Positions 8,801 through 14,875 of a stretch of DNA of 24,729 nt are shown here, piece after piece (positions within the stretch are counted from its first letter, which is position 1; each line of letters begins with the position of its first letter). Origin of the DNA: ARS98 sp030744725. Its GTDB lineage: Bacteria; Planctomycetota; Planctomycetia; Pirellulales; Pirellulaceae. Below the pieces are notes generated by a model. That model ran no database searches. It saw only the letters and a program-made list of their open reading frames with translations, and was not told the origin of the DNA. The DNA is taken from assembly GCA_030744725.1 (NCBI GenBank), contig JASLPZ010000066.1:1-24729 (forward strand), in the 5' to 3' direction. Position numbers and translations under genes: made by a program.

Positions 8801-9796
8801 ACCACCCAGGGCGATACGAGACTTTCCGAGTGAAAACAGTCCACCGTTCGCCTGGCCGCCACGAGACCAGATACTCAGGCTGCTCTGACTGGCCGGACAG
8901 CGAACCGCAATATTCGTTTCGGGATGATCAATGCCGAAGATCTCCACTTCATCCAGGTGAAAAAAGATCGGCTCATCACTGCGAATCTGTAGACGAACAT
9001 AACGTGCACGAAGCGCGTCGCCGTCCTCGGAGGAACCATCAGCAAAACGAACGGTCAAGGGCTTGCCACTGGTGAGACCACCGAAGTGCTGGCCGCGATT
9101 GTCGTGGCGAGGCGTCCATGTCTGCCCGTCATCAGATGTGAGGATTAGGAGGTTGTCGGCGTTGTGCAGACCCGGAGCGTAATCAAGGCGATTGTAAACG
9201 ACGATCCTGCCGATCGCTCGACGCTCACCCAGGTCGACTTGCCACCAGGGATCCGGTTCCTGTCCCGTGTGAAATGCATAGCGGCCGTCCTTCTTGCCAT
9301 CGACGGCTCCGCCTGCATCCAGTGCCGTCGCATCACCCGTGAAACTTGACTCGTCACGCGTCGCCAGCGATACCGCGGCATACACATTCTGCTCGTCATG
9401 GCACAGCCGAAAGAGGGGCAGCCCATTGCCGGCTTCGCCGATCTCGGCCGCCGCTTGCCAACAGGGATCATCGAGCCGCCCGTCCAGCTTCGGCGCCGTT
9501 GCCAATGGTATGCCTAGCCGATCATCCGCCTTAATGCCCGGCCATTTTAGCCGTTCGTAGGAAAAAATGACGACGCCTGGCTCTTGAATCTGTCGCATAC
9601 GACAAGCGTCTTGTCGCTGCCAGTCGGCTTCGATTTGACCGCGGACGGATTCGGCGGTGACCGATCGATTCGCCCCGAACAACATTGCGAATACGAGTAG
9701 CGTACCGATCCAGTTCGACGGCACTCGTTTCAGAACTCGGTTCAATTGCCGTTGAGTGCTCTTTAGTCTCGTGGGGTCCTCAAGTCGACGGTCCAT
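5873..9796 (-). CDS. Large secreted triheme protein resembling hydrazine synthase alpha subunit (HzsA-like)
   Basis: From the ATG at 9796 (GGAG eight bases upstream; the frame continues to a TTG at 9835) this is 1307 residues. Residues about 28-48 are a signal or anchor segment. Residues 90-150 look like the start of a CBM9-type domain (LDGRLDDPCW), followed by a discoidin/F5-8C-type domain (about 165-290: WWQVDLGE, SDDGQTW, LDEVEIFG) and a further beta-rich part. About 575-930 is a TolB/WD40-like propeller (SDLDPTYLPSGDIAF, LYVMSGDG, IWTVRADGTG). The C-terminus holds three c-type haem motifs: CVGCH (1049-1053), CISCH (1100-1104) and CTECH (1227-1231). Propeller plus cytochrome c resembles HzsA of anammox bacteria. 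Non-anammox planctomycetes carry many such homologues of unknown function. No HzsB/C partner genes are here, so hydrazine synthesis is not implied; secreted redox work on bound polysaccharide is a guess. It is monocistronic. Confidence 0.82.
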   Translation of the reverse strand: MDRRLEDPTRLKSTQRQLNRVLKRVPSNWIGTLLVFAMLFGANRSVTAESVRGQIEADWQRQDACRMRQIQEPGVVIFSYERLKWPGIKADDRLGIPLATAPKLDGRLDDPCWQAAAEIGEAGNGLPLFRLCHDEQNVYAAVSLATRDESSFTGDATALDAGGAVDGKKDGRYAFHTGQEPDPWWQVDLGERRAIGRIVVYNRLDYAPGLHNADNLLILTSDDGQTWTPRHDNRGQHFGGLTSGKPLTVRFADGSSEDGDALRARYVRLQIRSDEPIFFHLDEVEIFGIDHPETNIAVRCPASQSSLSIWSRGGQANGGLFSLGKSRIALGGDGNASVLLNGTVLSVNRVSVVRELGQTTIELAIPRNLFPNLFPIELQTPSEKPIGLIAVGSWQIKWEPKIQPGFGKNQITLGFSASQPTRLPVKVTVETVVFTNQRAVRHVVFERELLQTETIPVEFEIAEAGAAAVIVSAKQGRYTSRQGRTFFIDPVAETISRTRLLVKEFDLPIPKSLDELTHRANELAVTEKELGSQAADRHALYVEAKWLARCVAFENPSLDFDRLLLVKRFTQETYPDVCLNHMPWVSRPGGDLCVVSINGFDQPCDVRNLINGRLGPGHLHGMDLWWDGSRVVFGYAKASSDQPPQGWTDRRTSYDLRRNEEPTHLFEIGVDGDHLRQLSDGQWSDLDPTYLPSGDIAFVSERCAYSLQCNELDKDETSCNLYVMSGDGRDIRRLSANKDGDYLPHTLDDGTIGYTRWEYQERGWANIQSIWTVRADGTGADALFKQHLNDPWALEDARSIPHSKKLVAIATGHHTLAAGPVVVIDPREGMNSEAGIRIVTPGVLPPEGGMSGTPVPTGGVVGAGGYYMTPWPISEKTFLVSYTYDAQTDPTGYGIYLIDTFGTKELIYRDSTISCSLPIPLRARPRPPIVRGITESATAYATCYVSDVSHGVEGVERKAVRYLRISHREPWPYDNQLGGQRYEEDVKPVMINWTPARVLGTVPVEADGSAHFVVPADTPVYFQLLDKDHMELQRMRSFVSFQPGEVRGCVGCHETRAEAPPHYRGTQALSRLPSTPFPPPWGDRPISFLRDVQGVFDRNCISCHSGQKSAADLDFSAGLTARYNRAYDTIIEHDLVARSNVGDDARVTKPLAFGSHRSKLVAVLRDGACSKRANLSADDWLRLVTWIDSNAPYHDRFINKRTTNPPYDLPGDRQLADKLSALHAKRCTECHTVDSITRLDWIDLRDPKRTRFLASPLGVEEPDRPRCQRSVYASEKDADYQEGLRLVREAVEKAWAHPRRDLEAIQQ

Positions 9797-9910
9797 TGCT
9801 TTGTCTCCAGTCGCAGTCGAGGTCGCCTTGACCAAGCGAATGTCAGATCAGGTATTGGGGAGTTTTCATCCTTTGACCATACCAACCAATACTGGATTAA
9901 TCGACTCTTG

Positions 9911-9939
9911 TTTATATAGATTAGCCGTAGTAGACACAA
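9911..9939 (-). promoter_or_regulatory. Candidate promoter of the HzsA-like gene
   Basis: On the minus strand, TTGTGT (9939-9934) and TATAAA (9916-9911) are separated by exactly 17 bp. The -10 box is 115 bp upstream of the ATG at 9796. The match is moderate (4/6 and 5/6), and the region is AT-rich compared with its surroundings. No operator is visible. Confidence 0.4.
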
Positions 9940-10033
9940 GTTCACGACATGGTCGCCGTCGCCCGAAGCCCCGAAGCCGTTCACACGACAGGCGGTGGAG
10001 CATGCTATCGAGTATGCAGCAGGAGGTTACGCG

Positions 10034-11044
10034 ATGCAGTTCGTATCACCTTTGTGTTACGATTTCGCTATCCATCCCAGCGAATTCCGCGTGAAAGGTA
10101 AACCCTTGAAGATCGACGAAGCCAAACAGACGTTGCGAGGACCAATGATCGCGGTCATCACGCACTTGAACGAAGACTTGTCGATCGACCACGCAGCGAT
10201 TCGCGAGAACATCAACTACGTGATTGAGCACGGCTTCCGGCGCGGGCAGGGAGCGTTGCTCGGCGTTGGAGCCGGCGGTGATTTTCCGATCCTGTCGCTC
10301 GACGAACGCAAGGCCGCTGCGCAGACGATTGTTGAAGCCGCAGCGGAACGAGTGCCCGTGCTGATCGGCGCGCAGGACACCAATATCGAAACCGTCGTCG
10401 AGATGGCTCGCTGGGCTGAGGAGATTGGGGCGGAAGGGATTCAGGTATCGGCCGGTTACTACTACGCATCGTCGGATGAGGATTGCCTGCGGTTGTTTCA
10501 GGCCGCGCACGATGCGACGCGTGAGATTGGCATCATGATCTACAACACGCCGTGGGAAGGCTACAACATGTCGCTGGATCAGCTCGCTCGGCTGGCGGAG
10601 CTGCCGCGCTGCGTCGCGCTGAAATGGTCCACTTCCAAAGGCAGCGGCGAATACCTGCGCGGACTGGACCGATTCTCGGACCGCTTCGCCATCGTGGACA
10701 ATCAGGGCCTGTTCGTGATGACGCATCTGATGGGCGGCACGGGTTACATCACACATCTGGCGACGATCTGGCCCGAACACGATCTAGAAGTCTGGAGGCT
10801 GCTGGAAGCCGGCGACTACCAAGCCGCCCAGCAGAGGATCACCGCCGCCAACTGGCCGTGGTACGATTTCCGAGTGAAAATGTGGAAGCGCACCGGCTGC
10901 GAAAGCACAGTGATCAAGTCCGCGCTGGAATTGTGCGGCCGTCCCGGCGGACCAACGCGATTGCCTGCCCGCTCGCTGAACGACGAAGAACGGGCTGAAC
11001 TGCGCGAATTGCTCGTTCGCATTGGTGTGCCGGATGTGAACTAA
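10034..11044 (+). CDS. Dihydrodipicolinate synthase-family (class I) lyase/aldolase
   Basis: The start is the ATG at 10034, with AGGAGG eight bases upstream (10021-10026). A GTG at 9995 in the same frame is disfavoured. The 336-residue product has the TIM-barrel layout of the DapA/NanA superfamily: the Tyr of IMIYNTPW (Y170), the Schiff-base Lys of VALKWS (K197), and a barrel-strand loop GVGAGGDFP where DapA has GTTGE. It is longer than typical DapA (about 290) through both ends. Family members join or split pyruvate-type keto acids and aldehydes, for example lysine precursors, sialic acid, 2-keto-3-deoxy sugar acids or 5-dehydro-4-deoxyglucarate. The altered GTTGE loop argues against true DapA; sugar-acid catabolism is plausible but unproven. 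It should be cytoplasmic. A ceramidase-like gene follows 57 bp later on the same strand. Confidence 0.85.
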   Translation: MQFVSPLCYDFAIHPSEFRVKGKPLKIDEAKQTLRGPMIAVITHLNEDLSIDHAAIRENINYVIEHGFRRGQGALLGVGAGGDFPILSLDERKAAAQTIVEAAAERVPVLIGAQDTNIETVVEMARWAEEIGAEGIQVSAGYYYASSDEDCLRLFQAAHDATREIGIMIYNTPWEGYNMSLDQLARLAELPRCVALKWSTSKGSGEYLRGLDRFSDRFAIVDNQGLFVMTHLMGGTGYITHLATIWPEHDLEVWRLLEAGDYQAAQQRITAANWPWYDFRVKMWKRTGCESTVIKSALELCGRPGGPTRLPARSLNDEERAELRELLVRIGVPDVN

Positions 11045-11101
11045 GGATCGGCTCATCGGCTACGTGCAATCACGCTCGGATTCATTACGAAAGGAGAAGC
11101 C

Positions 11102-12691
11102 ATGAATCGGCGAACGATCGAGAGGAACGGGTCTCACGTACGGCCCCTGTTGGTCCTGCCAGTCTCCCTCATCATCTGGAGCTTCACGATGTGCCCTCCC
11201 GCCACGGCGGAAACCGCCACGAAGCAACCGCGTCTCCGCGCCGCTGCCCTGCAGTTTGGAATCACTCCCGAACCAAACGCGGAGACCGCTAGCCGGACCG
11301 GCGCGCGCGTTGGCAAGGTCGTCGGTCCACTGAAGACGACCGTGACGCTGCTCGACGACGGTGCGACACGGTTTTGTCTGGTCACGACTCACTTTGGCGG
11401 CACCACGCCTGTCAATGTGAGCGAATTGTTTCGTCAGACGATTGCAAGAGACTTGAAGCTACCGAAATCACACGTGCTAATTCTTTCCTCGCACAATCAC
11501 TGCAGCGTCTCGTTCGCCAGCAACGGGATCCCCATCTATGGCTCCATCGCTCAGGACGTACCGCAGGCGCAATTGCTACCGATCGGCGAGAAGTTCCTGA
11601 CCGCTCTCCGAAGTCATGCCAAACGACTACCGGACCTGCTTCAACCAGTGACGCTCTGGTGGGCCGAGGGTCGCGAGGGACGTATCACCTACAACCGCAA
11701 GGGACGTCGGGCTGACGGAACAACGTATTTCATGCGTGAGCAGGATCGAGTGTTGCTGGGAGAGGATTTCAATGGTGACATCGACACCCAGGCTCCAATC
11801 GTCGTGTTCAAGAACAAGGCTGGCCAGACGATCGCCGCGCTGGCCCAGTTCACCGGCCATCCCGTCACGAGCTACCACCCGGAAAAGCCAGTCGTCTTTG
11901 GCGAGTGGCCACAAGTTGCCTGTGATGATCTGGCGGAACATCTTGGAAAGCAGAGTGATGTACCCGTCGGATTTCTGCAAGGCTGCGCGGGCGATGTGAA
12001 TTCGAAGGAGATGTTCTTCGGCGGCGTGAAACGATCGGCCGAGTTCGGCTACATGTTGGGCCAGAGCTACATCGACGCACTGAAACATCTGCAACCGTCC
12101 CAGCGCGACGGACTGGACGTCGCGGTCCAGAAGGTCAACGTGCCGCTGGCACCGTTGCCAAGCCGCGAAGTCCTGATCGCCGAATTGAAAGAGATGGACG
12201 ACTTCATTCAGCGGTCCAAATCGGGTGACAAGAACACCTTGTCGTGCGTGGGGCTGAATTTTCCGCGAGCCCTCTCACCCAATTACCGCGCACGGCTAGT
12301 GGACCCACTCCGAGCTTGGAACGTTTGGGCACTCGATCTGCACGAAGAAGGCCGCGCCGACTCAGTGCCCAAGCATCTGGAAATGGAGATCGCCGTGATT
12401 CGCATTGGCGATGTTGGCATTGTCGGGTTGCCCTGCGAGCCGTTTCAGGGAATCGGCCGACAAATTCGTCTCGAATCGCCGCTGCCGATCAGCATCCCTT
12501 GTGGCTACACCAACGTTTCGCATGGCTACATCACCGATGGCGCCAATACGGGCGGCCGGGAGTACATGAGTTCGTTTTATCGCTATACCAAATTCCGGCC
12601 GCCACTGAGGAATCCAGCCGGCGATGTGCTCGCCGACGAGGCTGTCAGAATCTTGCGCCAGTTTGCGAAGGAGACGACCCATCGAAAGTAG
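11102..12691 (+). CDS. Secreted neutral/alkaline ceramidase-like protein, probable nucleophile lost
   Basis: The ATG at 11102 follows AAAGGAG at good spacing. The 529 residues begin with a signal peptide (basic N-terminus, hydrophobic PLLVLPVSLIIW, then PATAETA). The fold signature is that of the neutral ceramidase N-terminal domain: ILSSHNHCS (H131, H133) and TGHPVTSYH (H253) match the zinc-binding histidine regions, and FLQGCAGDVN (N300) matches the catalytic loop. In known neutral ceramidases that loop carries the serine nucleophile (GN-L-SPN type). Here the aligned residue appears to be Asn with Ser one place later, so amide hydrolysis is doubtful. Planctomycetes encode many such proteins of unknown substrate, and the annotation 'ceramidase' is by family only. 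The product should be exported. It sits between the DHDPS-family gene and the acyltransferase and is likely in one operon with both. Confidence 0.8.
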   Translation: MNRRTIERNGSHVRPLLVLPVSLIIWSFTMCPPATAETATKQPRLRAAALQFGITPEPNAETASRTGARVGKVVGPLKTTVTLLDDGATRFCLVTTHFGGTTPVNVSELFRQTIARDLKLPKSHVLILSSHNHCSVSFASNGIPIYGSIAQDVPQAQLLPIGEKFLTALRSHAKRLPDLLQPVTLWWAEGREGRITYNRKGRRADGTTYFMREQDRVLLGEDFNGDIDTQAPIVVFKNKAGQTIAALAQFTGHPVTSYHPEKPVVFGEWPQVACDDLAEHLGKQSDVPVGFLQGCAGDVNSKEMFFGGVKRSAEFGYMLGQSYIDALKHLQPSQRDGLDVAVQKVNVPLAPLPSREVLIAELKEMDDFIQRSKSGDKNTLSCVGLNFPRALSPNYRARLVDPLRAWNVWALDLHEEGRADSVPKHLEMEIAVIRIGDVGIVGLPCEPFQGIGRQIRLESPLPISIPCGYTNVSHGYITDGANTGGREYMSSFYRYTKFRPPLRNPAGDVLADEAVRILRQFAKETTHRK

Positions 12692-13343
12692 TAAGTACTA
12701 CGAGATCGGAGAGAATGCCCAGATCGACGAGGGTGTCGTGCTTGGCTACCGCTATCCAGGTGACTCAAATCCACTCCGGATCGGCCATCACGCCATCATT
12801 CGTTCCGGGACGATCATCTACGCCAACACCACGATCGGCCATCGCTTCCAGTGCGGTCATCAGGTATTGATCCGTGCCGAGGTCACGATCGGCGACCGGT
12901 GCGTCGTACACCACAAGTGTACGCTGGAAGGCCGCCTTCGCGTTGGAAACGGTGTGAAGATCATGGCCCACGTCTATATCCCCAGCACCACCTCGATCGG
13001 CGACATGGTGTTTATCGGACCGGGCACGACATTTCTGAATGACAAGTACCCCATGCGTCGCGCTGCTCCCGTGCGAGGACCGCGGATCGAAGAACACGTC
13101 TGCATCGGTGGCGGTGTCACGATTTGCCCGGAAGTCACCGTGGGGCGGAATTCCATGATCGGTGCCGGTTCGGTTGTCAACAAGGATGTTCCGCCTGACA
13201 CACTGGCCTACGGCGTCCCCGCGCGTCACCATCCGTTGCCTGATGACATTTCGCATAGCAACCTGCCTGAATTGCTCCTACCGCAGACCGACCTGTGGGG
13301 TGCTCAAACTGACGAGTCCTGGCGCTGTGATGAATTGGAATGA
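12624..13343 (+). CDS. Left-handed beta-helix (hexapeptide) acyltransferase, sugar N-acetyltransferase type
   Basis: The product shows consecutive hexapeptide turns (IGENAQI, IGHHAII, IGHRFQC, IGDRCVV, VGNGVKI, IGDMVFI, IGAGSVV) and the block FIGPGTTFLNDKYPMRR. That block closely resembles the loop of WbpD/FdtC/WxcM-type nucleotide-amino-sugar N-acetyltransferases. These trimeric cytoplasmic enzymes transfer acetyl from acetyl-CoA to an amino sugar for surface polysaccharide. The last 40 residues leave the helix. The start is uncertain. The ATG at 12624 overlaps the ceramidase-like gene by 68 bp and its first 19 residues look non-native. A TTG lies at 12663. The best-placed Shine-Dalgarno (AAGGAG, 12668-12673) is seven bases before an ATC at 12681, the expected domain start. 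Coupled translation with the upstream gene is likely. Confidence 0.82.
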   Translation: MCSPTRLSESCASLRRRRPIESSKYYEIGENAQIDEGVVLGYRYPGDSNPLRIGHHAIIRSGTIIYANTTIGHRFQCGHQVLIRAEVTIGDRCVVHHKCTLEGRLRVGNGVKIMAHVYIPSTTSIGDMVFIGPGTTFLNDKYPMRRAAPVRGPRIEEHVCIGGGVTICPEVTVGRNSMIGAGSVVNKDVPPDTLAYGVPARHHPLPDDISHSNLPELLLPQTDLWGAQTDESWRCDELE

Positions 13344-13530
13344 AACAACCAGACGCAATAGCGCGATCAGCCGCTCGTTGCGGCGGCGCAGCGACACCAA
13401 TTCCCGCTGCAGTTGAGAGACCTTCATGTCGAGAATTCGGACAGAAAGGTCTAGAATGTCGTGAGGAATAGCACGGGAGCGGATCGCTGCAACGGAGCGA
13501 TAGCTCGCCTCGGTCTGAGGCACTGCCTCG
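13344..13530 (-). pseudogene. Probable N-terminal remnant of an integrase-type transposase
   Basis: In the minus-strand frame running from 13766 to 13278, the stretch around 13530-13330 reads like a basic coiled-coil helix: ILDLSVRILDMKVSQLQREL then SLRRRNERLIALLRL. From memory this resembles the leading helix of the large planctomycete integrase-core transposases, where such a segment is followed by an HTH and a DDE domain. Nothing of those remains: the frame ends in the upstream acyltransferase gene. The 5' part of the frame overlaps the EamA gene and is not coding-like. I read it as a decayed fragment, at modest confidence. An intact small coiled-coil protein starting at the ATG at 13427 is the alternative. 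Confidence 0.35.
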
Positions 13531-13596
13531 CTAGCCTCATCAACGTGTGCTGACCCTTGTCCAGCGCAAACAATTCGACCAGTAGCTTGGAAACCG

Positions 13597-14430
13597 ATGA
13601 TCGTAGTCCTAATTACCTTCACATTGCTTGCATTTGCTGCCAACTCTTTGCTCTGCCGAATGGCGCTCGGTGGGCAACTCATCGATCCGGTGTCGTTCAC
13701 GACTCTTCGTCTCGTGAGTGGCGCGCTGGCACTGATTCCGATCTCTCGATTGGTCGCCGAATCCAAAGCACCGCAGAAGATGAAGGGCTCATGGAGTTCA
13801 GGCTTTGCGCTGTTCGCTTATGCTGCCGCATTCTCCCTGGCGTATGTTTCGCTCAGTACAGGTATGGGTGCGCTCATCCTTTTCGGGTCGGTGCAAGTGA
13901 CCATGATAGGAGCCGCAATCAGATCGGGCGAGAAGCTTGGAGTCGCGCAGTGGGTCGGCTTGGCCGTGGCGATGGGCGGGCTCGTCTTTCTCGTGTTGCC
14001 GGGGATCTCGGCTCCTGACCCGATCGGCGCATTGCTGATGTGTATCTCAGGAATTGCCTGGGGTGTTTATTCGATCCGCGGCAAGGGCGTTTCCACACCC
14101 GTTGTGATGACCGCCACGAATTTTGCTCGGTCGGCACCGATGGCGATCATTGTGAGTGCCGTTGCGTTTTCCTCGGTTCAACTGCAACCTATGGGCGTCC
14201 TGCTCGCACTGACATCCGGAGTGGTTACGTCCGGGGTGGGATATATCCTTTGGTACAAGACGCTCCGCCGCCTGACGACTACGCAGGCATCAGTCGTACA
14301 ACTTATGGTGCCGGTTCTTGCCGCCTTTGGCGGCATCACATTTCTTTCTGAGAAAGTGACTGTGAGGCTGATCGCTGCGAGCACCCTGATACTTGGTGGT
14401 GTCGCCCTGGCGATCATGAAGCGCAATTGA
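13597..14430 (+). CDS. EamA/DMT-superfamily inner-membrane transporter
   Basis: The 277-residue protein is almost entirely hydrophobic and shows about ten transmembrane helices in two homologous halves of five, the EamA (DMT, RhaT-like) layout. Typical features are the first-helix start ITFTLLAFAANSLLCRMAL, the loop after helix 4 and the second half beginning DPIGALLMCISGIAWGVYSI. The protein ends LGGVALAIMKRN with a short cytoplasmic tail. Family members export or import small metabolites such as amino acids, sugars or nucleotides. The substrate cannot be predicted. The ATG at 13597 has only a weak GGAAA before it. The gene stands alone on its strand and converges on the DUF2007 gene with 28 bp between stops, so no functional partner is suggested by context. 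Confidence 0.88.
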   Translation: MIVVLITFTLLAFAANSLLCRMALGGQLIDPVSFTTLRLVSGALALIPISRLVAESKAPQKMKGSWSSGFALFAYAAAFSLAYVSLSTGMGALILFGSVQVTMIGAAIRSGEKLGVAQWVGLAVAMGGLVFLVLPGISAPDPIGALLMCISGIAWGVYSIRGKGVSTPVVMTATNFARSAPMAIIVSAVAFSSVQLQPMGVLLALTSGVVTSGVGYILWYKTLRRLTTTQASVVQLMVPVLAAFGGITFLSEKVTVRLIAASTLILGGVALAIMKRN

Positions 14431-14458
14431 AAGGATGTCAGTAACATACTTTCTCATA

Positions 14459-14683
14459 CTATTTTTTCCGAAACTCAGCCAAGACAGTTTCGGCCCGATC
14501 GGCTTCGTTTTCTTGGACCACGACAGCAACGTCGCCCGGAGCCTCGGCACGAAACCCTGCCGTGTGACCGCCAACCGCCATCGCCTTGATGCCTGCCGCT
14601 TCTAACGCGGTGACAATGGCTGCCGCCTCGAAATCGGTACTTACTGTGGCGACAACGTGCGGTCGATTTGGGTCGTTGGTCAT
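14459..14683 (-). CDS. DUF2007-family small protein (putative signal-transducing)
   Basis: The 74-residue protein reads as a single compact alpha/beta domain. A first strand (VVATVSTD) leads into a helix (FEAAAIVTALEAAGIKAMAVG), then a strand DVAVVVQEN and a helix EADRAETVLAEFRKK. This is the DUF2007 pattern, where the first helix-strand unit resembles the FxxxxEAxxxxxxLxxxGIxA consensus and the C-terminal helix follows an AxxIL-type motif. Members are small cytoplasmic proteins whose role has not been established, although databases call them putative signal-transducing proteins. The ATG at 14683 is the first in frame. On the minus strand a TACAAT box (14728-14723) lies about 40 bp upstream without a convincing -35 box. 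It is divergent from the helicase gene. Confidence 0.75.
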   Translation of the reverse strand: MTNDPNRPHVVATVSTDFEAAAIVTALEAAGIKAMAVGGHTAGFRAEAPGDVAVVVQENEADRAETVLAEFRKK

Positions 14684-14875
14684 GCTTGATCATCTTTCCG
14701 TGGTCCTCGAATCGGTTGGGATATTGTACGCTGTGCAAGTGCCCTGTCGATGCTGGTCCGAGGTTTGCCGTTGCGCCGTGAAGAGTTCACGTGTGCTGGT
14801 CCGTGCGAACGAATTGGAATTTCGCGACCTGGGCCTGTGATTAACAGACAAATTTGAAACGATTTCTCGCTCGCA

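Noticed and set aside
9873..9901. Plus-strand TTGACC-17 bp-ATTAAT as promoter of the DHDPS-family gene.
   Set aside because: The -10 match is poor (4/6) and it lies in an AT-rich patch shared with the better minus-strand candidate; left uncalled.
10046..10780. 244-codon minus-strand frame opposite the DHDPS-family gene.
   Set aside because: The DHDPS-family motifs and ribosome-binding site are on the plus strand; the reverse frame is an antisense shadow.
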